Of a stretch of DNA of 64,000 bases, positions 25,501 through 36,828 are shown in pieces. The stretch spans positions 62,001 through 126,000 of the forward strand of contig JAKCOZ010000225.1 of NCBI GenBank assembly GCA_022605955.1. The letters are read 5' to 3'. The notes under the pieces are model-generated. The model was not told the DNA's origin and made no database searches. It saw only the letters and a program-made list of their open reading frames with translations. The position numbers and the translations under genes were made by a program. Numbering within the stretch: the stretch's first letter is position 1; every line of letters begins with the position of its first letter. This DNA is from Rallus limicola (taxonomy: Eukaryota > Chordata > Aves > Gruiformes > Rallidae).

Positions 25501-26136
25501 GGTCTGCTCGTGTGTCCTGTTAGGAGGTTTCAGACAAGCTATGCCTTTCAGGCCTAGCTTCTTTACTTTGGGAGTTATGTCTGGACGTTTAGCATGTTTT
25601 GAACTGCAGTCTGCTAGGGCCGAGAAAAGCACCGTAGGAGGTTCCAGGCATGTTCCCTCTTTCCAGGCAAAGGAAAAGGCTGAGAGTCAAAGTGACAGGG
25701 TCTGCTCGTGTGTCCTGTTAGGAGGTTTCAGACAAGCTATGCCTTTCAGGCCTAGCTTCTTTTCTTTGGGAGTTATTGCTGGACGTTTAGCATGTTTTGA
25801 ACTGCAGTCTGCTAGGGCCGAGAAAAGCACCGTAGGAGATTCCAGGCATGTTCCCTCTTTCCAGGCAAAGGAAAAGGCTGAGAGCCAAAGTGACAGGGTC
25901 TGCTCGTGTGTCCTGTTAGGAGGTTTCAGACAAGCTATGCCTTTCAGGCCTCGCTTCTTTACTTTGGGAGTTATTGCTGGACGTTTAGCATGTTTTGAAC
26001 TGCAGTCTGCTAGGGCCGAGAAAAGCACCGTAGGAGGTTCCAGGCATGTTCCCTCTTTCCAGGCAAAGGAAAAGGCTGAGAGCTAAAGTGACAGGGTCTG
26101 CTCGTGTGTCCTGTTAGGAGGTTTCAGACAAGCTAT
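22573..26136 (+). repeat. 18-monomer higher-order repeat copy (3,564 bp)
   Basis: Monomers 115-132 are the longest version of this HOR. Order of markers: GACGAG end (1); A14C with AAAGTTACAG (3); AGCTACTTTAC (4); GTCAGG end (5); TTTAGAAG with GACGAG end (7); GACGAG end (8); GTCAGG end (11); A14C with TTTGGGGGTT and GTTTTAAACT (12); A14C with TTTGGGGGTT (14); then the terminal cassette of TG-to-GT swap, A23T plus G99A, and A14C with AGCTAAAG (16-18; TAA at 26084). The next copy repeats the same opening and closing units, so the two boundaries are well defined. Confidence 0.87.
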
Positions 26137-29106
26137 GCCTTTCAGGCCTAGCTTCTTTACTTTGGGAGTTATTGCTGGACGTTTAGCATGTTTTGAACTG
26201 CAGTCTGCTAGGGCCGAGAAAAGCACCGTAGGAGGTTCCAGGCATGTTCCCTCTTTCCAGGCAAAGGAAAAGGCTGAGAGCCAAAGTGACAGGGTCTGCT
26301 CGTGTGTCCTGTTAGGAGGTTTCAGACGAGCTATGCCTTTCAGGCCTAGCTTCTTTACTTTGGGAGTTATTGCTGGACGTTTAGCATGTTTTGAACTGCA
26401 GTCTGCTAGGGCCGAGAAAAGCACCGTAGGAGGTTCCAGGCATGTTCCCTCTTTCCAGGCAAAGGAAAAGGCTGAGAGCCAAAGTGACAGGGTCTGCTCG
26501 TGTGTCCTGTTAGGAGGTTTCAGACAAGCTATGCCTTTCAGGCCTCGCTTCTTTACTTTGGGAGTTATTGCTGGACGTTTAGCATGTTTTGAACTGCAGT
26601 CTGCTAGGGCCGAGAAAAGCACCGTAGGAGGTTCCAGGCATGTTCCCTCTTTCCAGGCAAAGGAAAAGGCTGAGAGCCAAAGTTACAGGGTCTGCTCGTG
26701 TGTCCTGTTAGGAGGTTTCAGACAAGCTATGCCTTTCAGGCCTAGCTACTTTACTTTGGGAGTTATTGCTGGACGTTTAGCATGTTTTGAACTGCAGTCT
26801 GCTAGGGCCGAGAAAAGCACCGTAGGAGGTTCCAGGCATGTTCCCTCTTTCCAGGCAAAGGAAAAGGCTGAGAGCCAAAGTGACAGGGTCTGCTCGTGTG
26901 TCCTGTTAGGAGGTTTCAGACAAGCTATGCCTTTCAGGCCTAGCTTCTTTACTTTGGGAGTTATTGCTGGACGTTTAGCATGTTTTGAACTGCAGTCTGC
27001 TAGGGCCGAGAAAAGCACCGTAGGAGGTTCCAGGCATGTTCCCTCTTTCCAGGCAAAGGAAAAGGCTGAGAGCCAAAGTGACAGGGTCTGCTCGTGTGTC
27101 CTGTCAGGAGGTTTCAGACAAGCTATGCCTTTCAGGCCTAGCTTCTTTACTTTGGGAGTTATTGCTGGACGTTTAGCATGTTTTGAACTGCAGTCTGCTA
27201 GGGCCGAGAAAAGCACCGTAGGAGGTTCCAGGCATGTTCCCTCTTTCCAGGCAAAGGAAAAGGCTGAGAGCCAAAGTGACAGGGTCTGCTCGTGTGTCCT
27301 GTTAGGAGGTTTCAGACAAGCTATGCCTTTCAGGCCTAGCTTCTTTACTTTAGAAGTTATTGCTGGACGTTTAGCATGTTTTGAACTGCAGTCTGCTAGG
27401 GCCGAGAAAAGCACCGTAGGAGGTTCCAGGCATGTTCCCTCTTTCCAGGCAAAGGAAAAGGCTGAGAGCCAAAGTGACAGGGTCTGCTCGTGTGTCCTGT
27501 TAGGAGGTTTCAGACGAGCTATGCCTTTCAGGCCTAGCTTCTTTACTTTGGGAGTTATTGCTGGACGTTTAGCATGTTTTGAACTGCAGTCTGCTAGGGC
27601 CGAGAAAAGCACCGTAGGAGGTTCCAGGCATGTTCCCTCTTTCCAGGCAAAGGAAAAGGCTGAGAGCCAAAGTGACAGGGTCTGCTCGTGTGTCCTGTTA
27701 GGAGGTTTCAGACAAGCTATGCCTTTCAGGCCTAGCTTCTTTACTTTGGGAGTTATTGCTGGACGTTTAGCATGTTTTGAACTGCAGTCTGCTAGGGCCG
27801 AGAAAAGCACCGTAGGAGGTTCCAGGCATGTTCCCTCTTTCCAGGCAAAGGAAAAGGCTGAGAGCCAAAGTGACAGGGTCTGCTCGTGTGTCCTGTTAGG
27901 AGGTTTCAGACAAGCTATGCCTTTCAGGCCTAGCTTCTTTACTTTGGGAGTTATTGCTGGACGTTTAGCATGTTTTGAACTGCAGTCTGCTAGGGCCGAG
28001 AAAAGCACCGTAGGAGGTTCCAGGCATGTTCCCTCTTTCCAGGCAAAGGAAAAGGCTGAGAGCCAAAGTGACAGGGTCTGCTCGTGTGTCCTGTCAGGAG
28101 GTTTCAGACAAGCTATGCCTTTCAGGCCTCGCTTCTTTACTTTGGGGGTTATTGCTGGACGTTTAGCATGTTTTGAACTGCAGTCTGCTAGGGCCGAGAA
28201 AAGCACCGTAGGAGGTTCCAGGCATGTTCCCTCTTTCCAGGCAAAGGAAAAGGCTGAGAGCCAAAGTGACAGGGTCTGCTCGTGTGTCCTGTTAGGAGGT
28301 TTCAGACGAGCTATGCCTTTCAGGCCTAGCTTCTTTACTTTGGGAGTTATTGCTGGACGTTTAGCATGTTTTGAACTGCAGTCTGCTAGGGCCGAGAAAA
28401 GCACCGTAGGAGGTTCCAGGCATGTTCCCTCTTTCCAGGCAAAGGAAAAGGCTGAGAGTCAAAGTGACAGGGTCTGCTCGTGTGTCCTGTTAGGAGGTTT
28501 CAGACAAGCTATGCCTTTCAGGCCTAGCTTCTTTACTTTGGGAGTTATGTCTGGACGTTTAGCATGTTTTGAACTGCAGTCTGCTAGGGCCGAGAAAAGC
28601 ACCGTAGGAGGTTCCAGGCATGTTCCCTCTTTCCAGGCAAAGGAAAAGGCTGAGAGTCAAAGTGACAGGGTCTGCTCGTGTGTCCTGTTAGGAGGTTTCA
28701 GACAAGCTATGCCTTTCAGGCCTAGCTTCTTTTCTTTGGGAGTTATTGCTGGACGTTTAGCATGTTTTGAACTGCAGTCTGCTAGGGCCGAGAAAAGCAC
28801 CGTAGGAGATTCCAGGCATGTTCCCTCTTTCCAGGCAAAGGAAAAGGCTGAGAGCCAAAGTGACAGGGTCTGCTCGTGTGTCCTGTTAGGAGGTTTCAGA
28901 CAAGCTATGCCTTTCAGGCCTCGCTTCTTTACTTTGGGAGTTATTGCTGGACGTTTAGCATGTTTTGAACTGCAGTCTGCTAGGGCCGAGAAAAGCACCG
29001 TAGGAGGTTCCAGGCATGTTCCCTCTTTCCAGGCAAAGGAAAAGGCTGAGAGCTAAAGTGACAGGGTCTGCTCGTGTGTCCTGTTAGGAGGTTTCAGACA
29101 AGCTAT
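26137..29106 (+). repeat. 15-monomer higher-order repeat copy (2,970 bp)
   Basis: Monomers 133-147 follow the 18-mer unit order but lack three monomers. One unit next to the TTTAGAAG unit is missing, and two of the three units 12-14 are collapsed into a single A14C/TTTGGGGGTT unit (near 28123-28150). Both deletions are exact multiples of 198, as expected for unequal exchange between similar neighbours. The copy ends with the same AGCTAAAG variant (TAA at 29054). Confidence 0.87.
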
Positions 29107-30096
29107 GCCTTTCAGGCCTAGCTTCTTTACTTTGGGAGTTATTGCTGGACGTTTAGCATGTTTTGAACTGCAGTCTGCTAGGGCCGAGAAAAGCACCGTA
29201 GGAGGTTCCAGGCATGTTCCCTCTTTCCAGGCAAAGGAAAAGGCTGAGAGCCAAAGTGACAGGGTCTGCTCGTGTGTCCTGTTAGGAGGTTTCAGACGAG
29301 CTATGCCTTTCAGGCCTAGCTTCTTTACTTTGGGAGTTATTGCTGGACGTTTAGCATGTTTTGAACTGCAGTCTGCTAGGGCCGAGAAAAGCACCGTAGG
29401 AGGTTCCAGGCATGTTCCCTCTTTCCAGGCAAAGGAAAAGGCTGAGAGTCAAAGTGACAGGGTCTGCTCGTGTGTCCTGTTAGGAGGTTTCAGACGAGCT
29501 ATGCCTTTCAGGCCTAGCTTCTTTACTTTGGGAGTTATGTCTGGACGTTTAGCATGTTTTGAACTGCAGTCTGCTAGGGCCGAGAAAAGCACCGTAGGAG
29601 GTTCCAGGCATGTTCCCTCTTTCCAGGCAAAGGAAAAGGCTGAGAGTCAAAGTGACAGGGTCTGCTCGTGTGTCCTGTTAGGAGGTTTCAGACAAGCTAT
29701 GCCTTTCAGGCCTAGCTTCTTTTCTTTGGGAGTTATTGCTGGACGTTTAGCATGTTTTGAACTGCAGTCTGCTAGGGCCGAGAAAAGCACCGTAGGAGAT
29801 TCCAGGCATGTTCCCTCTTTCCAGGCAAAGGAAAAGGCTGAGAGCCAAAGTGACAGGGTCTGCTCGTGTGTCCTGTTAGGAGGTTTCAGACAAGCTATGC
29901 CTTTCAGGCCTCGCTTCTTTACTTTGGGAGTTATTGCTGGACGTTTAGCATGTTTTGAACTGCAGTCTGCTAGGGCCGAGAAAAGCACCGTAGGAGGTTC
30001 CAGGCATGTTCCCTCTTTCCAGGCAAAGGAAAAGGCTGAGAGCCAAAGTGACAGGGTCTGCTCGTGTGTCCTGTTAGGAGGTTTCAGACAAGCTAT
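29107..30096 (+). repeat. 5-monomer truncated copy of the territory IV repeat
   Basis: Monomers 148-152 hold only the opening GACGAG-ended units (148, 149) and the terminal trio: TG-to-GT swap (150), A23T plus G99A (151), A14C (152). The last unit has the consensus AGCCAAAG instead of AGCTAAAG, so this copy lacks the stop shared by the other three. It marks the right edge of the territory. Confidence 0.8.
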
Positions 30097-33000
30097 GCCT
30101 TTCAGGCCTAGCTTCTTTACTTTGGGAGTTATTGCTGGACGTTTAGCATGTTTTGAACTGCAGTCTGCTAGGGCCGAGAAAAGCACCGTAGGAGGTTCCA
30201 GGCATGTTCCCTCTTTCCAGGCAAAGGAAAAGGCTGAGAGCCAAAGTGACAGGGTCTGCTCGTGTGTCCTGTCAGGAGGTTTCAGACAAGCTATGCCTTT
30301 CAGGCCTAGCTTCTTTACTTTGGGAGTTATTGCTGGACGTTTAGCATGTTTTGAACTGCAGTCTGCTAGGGCCGAGAAAAGCACCGTAGGAGGTTCCAGG
30401 CATGTTCCCTCTTTCCAGGCAAAGGCAAAGGCTGAGAGCCAAAGTGACAGGGTCTGCTCGTGTGTCCTGTTAGGAGGTTTCAGACGAGCTATGCCTTTCA
30501 GGCCTAGCTTCTTTACTTTGGGAGTTATTGCTGGACGTTTAGCATGTTTTGAACTGCAGTCTGCTAGGGCCGAGAAAAGCACCGTAGGAGGTTCCAGGCA
30601 TGTTCCCTCTTTCCAGGCAAAGGAAAAGGCTGAGAGTCAAAGTGACAGGGTCTGCTCGTGTGTCCTGTTAGGAGGTTTCAGACAAGCTATGACTTTCAGG
30701 CCTAGCTTCTTTACTTTGGGAGTTATGTCTGGACGTTTAGCATGTTTTGAACTGCAGTCTGCTAGGGCCGAGAAAAGCACCGTAGGAGGTTCCAGGCATG
30801 TTCCCTCTTTCCAGGCAAAGGAAAAGGCTGAGAGCCAAAGTGACAGGGTCTGCTCGTGTGTCCTGTTAGGAGGTTTCAGACAAGCTATGCCTTTCAGGCC
30901 TAGCTTCTTTACTTTGGGTGTTATTGCTGGACGTTTAGCATGTTTTGAACTGCAGTCTGCTAGGGCCGAGAAAAGCACCGTAGGAGGTTCCAGGCATGTT
31001 CCCTCTTTCCAGGCAAAGGAAAAGGCTGAGAGCCAAAGTGACAGGGTCTGCTCGTGTGTCCTGTTAGGAGGTTTCAGACAAGCTATGCCTTTCAGGCCTA
31101 GCTTCTTTACTTTGGGAGTTATTGCTGGACGTTTAGCATGTTTTGAACTGCAGTCTGCTAGGGCCGAGAAAAGCACTGTAGGAGGTTCCAGGCATGTTCC
31201 CTCTTTCCAGGCAAAGGAAAAGGCTGAGAGCCAAAGTGACAGGGTCTGCTCGTGTGTCCTGTTAGGAGGTTTCAGACAAGCTATGCCTTTCAGGCCTAGC
31301 TTCTTTACTTTGGAAGTTATTGCTGGACGTTTAGCATGTTTTGAACTGCAGTCTGCTAGGGCCGAGAAAAGCACTGTAGGAGGTTCCAGGCATGTTCCCT
31401 CTTTCCAGGCAAAGGAAAAGGCTGAGAGCCAAAGTGACAGGGTCTGCTCGTGTGTCCTGTTAGGAGGTTTCAGACAAGCTATGCCTTTCAGGCCTAGCTT
31501 CTTTACTTTGGGAGTTATTGCTGGACGTTTAGCATGTTTTGAACTGCAGTCTGCTAGGGCCGAGAAAAGCACCGTAGGAGGTTCCAGGCATGTTCCCTCT
31601 TTCCAGGCAAAGGAAAAGGCTGAGAGCCAAAGTGACAGGGTCTGCTCGTGTGTCCTGTTAAAAGGTTTCAGACAAGCTATGCCTTTCAGGCCTAGCTTCT
31701 TTACTTTGGGAGTTATTGCTGGACGTTTAGCATGTTGTGATCTGCAGTCTGCTAGGGCTGAGAAAAGCACCGTAGGAGGTTCCAGGCATGTTCCCTCTTT
31801 CCAGGCAAAGGAAAAGGCTGAGAGCCAAAGTGACAGGGTCTGCTCGTGTGTCCTGTCAGGAGGTTTCAGACAAGCTATGCCTTTCAGGCCTAGCTTCTTT
31901 ACTTTGGGAGTTATTGCTGGACGTTTAGCATGTTTTGAACTGCAGTCTGCTAGGGCCGAGAAAAGCACCGTAGGAGGTTCCAGGCATGTTCCCTCTTTCC
32001 AGGCAAAGGAAAAGGCTGAGAGCCAAAGTGACAGGGTCTGCTCGTGTGTCCTGTTAGGAGGTTTCAGACGAGCTATGCCTTTCAGGCCTAGCTTCTTTAC
32101 TTTGGGAGTTATTGCTGGACGTTTAGCATGTTTTGAACTGCAGTCTGCTAGGGCCGAGAAAAGCACCGTAGGAGGTTCCAGGCATGTTCCCTCTTTCCAG
32201 GCAAAGGAAAAGGCTGAGAGTCAAAGTGACAGGGTCTGCTCGTGTGTCCTGTTAGGAGGTTTCAGACAAGCTATGCCTTTCAGGCCTAGCTTCTTTACTT
32301 TGGGAGTTATGTCTGGACGTTTAGCATGTTTTGAACTGCAGTCTGCTAGGGCCGAGAAAAGCACCGTAGGAGGTTCCAGGCATGTTCCCTCTTTCCAGGC
32401 AAAGGAAAAGGCTGAGAGCCAAAGTGACAGGGGCTGCTCGTGTGTCCTGTTAGGGGGTTTCAGACAAGCTATGCCTTTCAGGCCTAGCTTCTTTACTTTG
32501 GGAGTTATTGCTGGACGTTTAGCATGTTTTGAACTGCAGTCTGCTAGGGCCGAGAAAAGCACCGTAGGAGGTTCCAGGCATGTTCCCTCTTTCCAGGCAA
32601 AGGAAAAGGCTGAGAGCCAAAGTGACAGGGTCTGCTCGTGTGTCCTGTTAGGAGGTTTCAGACAAGCTATGCCTTTCAGGCCTCGCTTCTTTACTTTGGG
32701 AGTTATTGCTGGATGTTTAGCATGTTTTGAACTGCAGTCTGCTAGGGCCGAGAAAAGCACCGTAGGAGGTTCCAGGCATGTTCCCTCTTTCCAGGCAAAG
32801 GAAAAGGCTGAGAGCCAAAGTGACAGGGTCTGCTCGTGTGTCCTGTTAGGAGGTTTCAGACAAGCTATGCCTTTCAGGCCTAGCTTCTTTACTTTGGGTG
32901 TTATCGCTGGACGTTTAGCATGTTTTGAACTGCAGTCTGCTAGGGCCGAGAAAAGCACCGTAGGAGGTTCCAGGCATGTTCCCTCTTTCCAGGCAAAGGA

Positions 33001-36000
33001 AAAGGCTGAGAGCCAAAGTGACAGGGTCTGCTCGTGTGTCCTGTTAGGAGGTTTCAGACAAGCTATGCCTTTCAGGCCTAGCTTCTTTACTTTGGGAGTT
33101 ATTGCTGGACGTTTAGCATGTTTTGAACTGCAGTCTGCTAGGGCCGAGAAAAGCACTGTAGGAGGTTCCAGGCATGTTCCCTCTTTCCAGGCAAAGGAAA
33201 AGGCTGAGAGCCAAAGTGACAGGGTCTGCTCGTGTGTCCTGTTAGGAGGTTTCAGACAAGCTATGCCTTTCAGGCCTAGCTTCTTTACTTTGGAAGTTAT
33301 TGCTGGACGTTTAGCATGTTTTGAACTGCAGTCTGCTAGGGCCGAGAAAAGCACTGTAGGAGGTTCCAGGCATGTTCCCTCTTTCCAGGCAAAGGAAAAG
33401 GCTGAGAGCCAAAGTGACAGGGTCTGCTCGTGTGTCCTGTTAGGAGGTTTCAGACAAGCTATGCCTTTCAGGCCTAGCTTCTTTACTTTGGGAGTTATTG
33501 CTGGACGTTTAGCATGTTTTGAACTGCAGTCTGCTAGGGCCGAGAAAAGCACCGTAGGAGGTTCCAGGCATGTTCCCTCTTTCCAGGCAAAGGAAAAGGC
33601 TGAGAGCCAAAGTGACAGGGTCTGCTCGTGTGTCCTGTTAGGAGGTTTCAGACAAGCTATGCCTTTCAGGCCTAGCTTCTTTACTTTGGGAGTTATTGCT
33701 GGACGTTTAGCATGTTGTGATCTGCAGTCTGCTAGGGCTGAGAAAAGCACCGTAGGAGGTTCCAGGCATGTTCCCTCTTTCCAGGCAAAGGAAAAGGCTG
33801 AGAGCCAAAGTGACAGGGTCTGCTCGTGTGTCCTGTTAGGAGGTTTCAGACAAGCTATGCCTTTCAGGCCTAGCTTCTTTACTTTGGGAGTTATTGCTGG
33901 ACGTTTAGCATGTTTTGAACTGCAGTCTGCTAGGGCCGAGAAAAGCACCGTAGGAGGTTCCAGGCATGTTCCCTCTTTCCAGGCAAAGGAAAAGGCTGAG
34001 AGCCAAAGTGACAGGGTCTGCTCATGTGTCCTGTTAGGAGGTTTCAGACGAGCTATGCCTTTCAGGCCTAGCTTCTTTACTTTGGGAGTTATTGCTGGAC
34101 GTTTAGCATGTTTTGAACTGCAGTCTGCTAGGGCCGAGAAAAGCACCGTAGGAGATTCCAGGCATGTTCCCTCTTTCCAGGCAAAGGAAAAGGCTGAGAG
34201 CCAAAGTGACAGGGTCTGCTCGTGTGTCCTGTTAGGAGGTTTCAGACAAGCTATGCCTTTCAGGCCTAGCTTCTTTACTTTGGGAGTTATTGCTGGACGT
34301 TTAGCATGTTTTGAACTGCAGTCTGCTAGGGCCGAGAAAAGCACCGTAGGAGGTTCCAGGCATGTTCCCTCTTTCCAGGCAAAGGAAAAGGCTGAGAGTC
34401 AAAGTGACAGGGTCTGCTCGTGTGTCCTGTTAGGAGGTTTCAGACAAGCTATGCCTTTCAGGCCTAGCTTCTTTTCTTTGGGAGTTATTGCTGGACGTTT
34501 AGCATGTTTTGAACTGCAGTCTGCTAGGGCCGAGAAAAGCACCGTAGGAGGTTCCAGACATGTTCCCTCTTTCCAGGCAAAGGAAAAGGCTGAGAGCCAA
34601 AGTGACAGGGTCTGCTCGTGTGTCCTGTTAGGAGGTTTCAGACAAGCTATGCCTTTCAGGCCTCGCTTCTTTACTTTGGGAGTTATTGCTGGACGTTTAG
34701 CATGTTTTGAACTGCAGTCTGCTAGGGCCGAGAAAAGCACCGTAGGAGGTTCCAGGCATGTTCCCTCTTTCCAGGCAAAGGAAAAGGCTGAGAGCCAAAG
34801 TGACAGGGTCTGCTCGTGTGTCCTGTTAGGAGGTTTCAGACAAGCTATGCCTTTCAGGCCTAGCTTCTTTACTTTGGGAGTTATTGCTGGACGTTTAGCA
34901 TGTTTTGAACTGCAGTCTGCTAGGGCCGAGAAAAGCACCGTAGGAGGTTCCAGGCATGTTCCCTCTTTCCAGGCAAAGGAAAAGGCTGAGAGCCAAAGTG
35001 ACAGGGTCTGCTCGTGTGTCCTGTCAGGAGGTTTCAGACAAGCTATGCCTTTCAGGCCTAGCTTCTTTACTTTGGGAGTTATTGCTGGACGTTTAGCATG
35101 TTTTGAACTGCAGTCTGCTAGGGCCGAGAAAAGCACCGTAGGAGGTTCCAGGCATGTTCCCTCTTTCCAGGCAAAGGAAAAGGCTGAGAGCCAAAGTGAC
35201 AGGGGCTGCTCGTGTGTCCTGTTAGGGGGTTTCAGACAAGCTATGCCTTTCAGGCCTAGCTTCTTTACTTTGGGAGTTATTGCTGGACGTTTAGCATGTT
35301 TTGAACTGCAGTCTGCTAGGGCCGAGAAAAGCACCGTAGGAGGTTCCAGGCATGTTCCCTCTTTCCAGGCAAAGGAAAAGGCTGAGAGCCAAAGTGACAG
35401 GGTCTGCTCGTGTGTCCTGTTAGGAGGTTTCAGACAAGCTATGCCTTTCAGGCCTCGCTTCTTTACTTTGGGAGTTATTGCTGGACGTTTAGCATGTTTT
35501 GAACTGCAGTCTGCTAGGGCCGAGAAAAGCACCGTAGGAGGTTCCAGGCATGTTCCCTCTTTCCAGGCAAAGGAAAAGGCTGAGAGCCAAAGTGACAGGG
35601 TCTGCTCGTGTGTCCTGTTAGGAGGTTTCAGACAAGCTATGCCTTTCAGGCCTAGCTTCTTTACTTTGGGAGTTATTGCTGGACGTTTAGCATGTTTTGA
35701 ACTGCAGTCTGCTAGGGCCGAGAAAAGCACCGTAGGAGGTTCCAGGCATGTTCCCTCTTTCCAGGCAAAGGAAAAGGCTGAGAGCCAAAGTGACAGGGTC
35801 TGCTCGTGTGTCCTGTTAGGAGGTTTCAGACAAGCTATGCCTTTCAGGCCTAGCTTCTTTACTTTGGGAGTTATTGCTGGACGTTTAGCATGTTGTGATC
35901 TGCAGTCTGCTAGGGCTGAGAAAAGCACCGTAGGAGGTTCCAGGCATGTTCCCTCTTTCCAGGCAAAGGAAAAGGCTGAGAGCCAAAGTGACAGGGTCTG

Positions 36001-36828
36001 CTCGTGTGTCCTGTTAGGAGGTTTCAGACAAGCTATGCCTTTCAGGCCTAGCTTCTTTACTTTGGGAGTTATGTCTGGACGTTTAGCATGTTTTGAACTG
36101 CAGTCTGCTAGGGCCGAGAAAAGCACCGTAGGAGGTTCCAGGCATGTTCCCTCTTTCCAGGCAAAGGAAAAGGCTGAGAGCCAAAGTGACAGGGTCTGCT
36201 CATGTGTCCTGTTAGGAGGTTTCAGACGAGCTATGCCTTTCAGGCCTAGCTTCTTTACTTTGGGAGTTATTGCTGGACGTTTAGCATGTTTTGAACTGCA
36301 GTCTGCTAGGGCCGAGAAAAGCACCGTAGGAGGTTCCAGGCATGTTCCCTCTTTCCAGGCAAAGGAAAAGGCTGAGAGTCAAAGTGACAGGGGCTGCTCG
36401 TGTGTCCTGTTAGGAGGTTTCAGACAAGCTATGCCTTTCAGGCCTAGCTTCTTTACTTTGGGAGTTATGTCTGGACGTTTAGCATGTTTTGAACTGCAGT
36501 CTGCTAGGGCCGAGAAAAGCACCGTAGGATGTTCCAGGCATGTTCCCTCTTTCCAGGCAAAGGAAAAGGCTGAGAGTCAAAGTGACAGGGTCTGCTCGTG
36601 TGTCCTGTTAGGAGGTTTCAGACAAGCTATGCCTTTCAGGCCTAGCTTCTTTTCTTTGGGAGTTATTGCTGGACGTTTAGCATGTTTTGAACTGCAGTCT
36701 GCTAGGGCCGAGAAAAGCACCGTAGGAGGTTCCAGGCATGTTCCCTCTTTCCAGGCAAAGGAAAAGGCTGAGAGCCAAAGTGACAGGGTCTGCTCGTGTG
36801 TCCTGTTAGGAGGTTTCAGACAAGCTAT
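30097..36828 (+). repeat. Territory V: distant copy of the left-end 10/11-mer
   Basis: Monomers 158-181 (31087-35838) align with monomers 11-34 (1981-6732) at an offset of 29,106 bp, which is 147 monomers. Matching units include the G30A unit (159), the GTTAAAAGG end (160), T57G/A61T (161, 171), the swap unit with AGGGGC (164), A14C with C44T (166) and A14C (176, 180). The copy has diverged: the private changes of unit 2 are absent, GTTAAAAGG occurs once instead of twice, and unit 175 lacks G99A. Monomers 153-157 (30097-31086) link to territory IV and carry private changes GGCAAAGGCT (154) and CTATGACTTTC (156). Monomers 182-186 are a rearranged tail. Confidence 0.82.
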
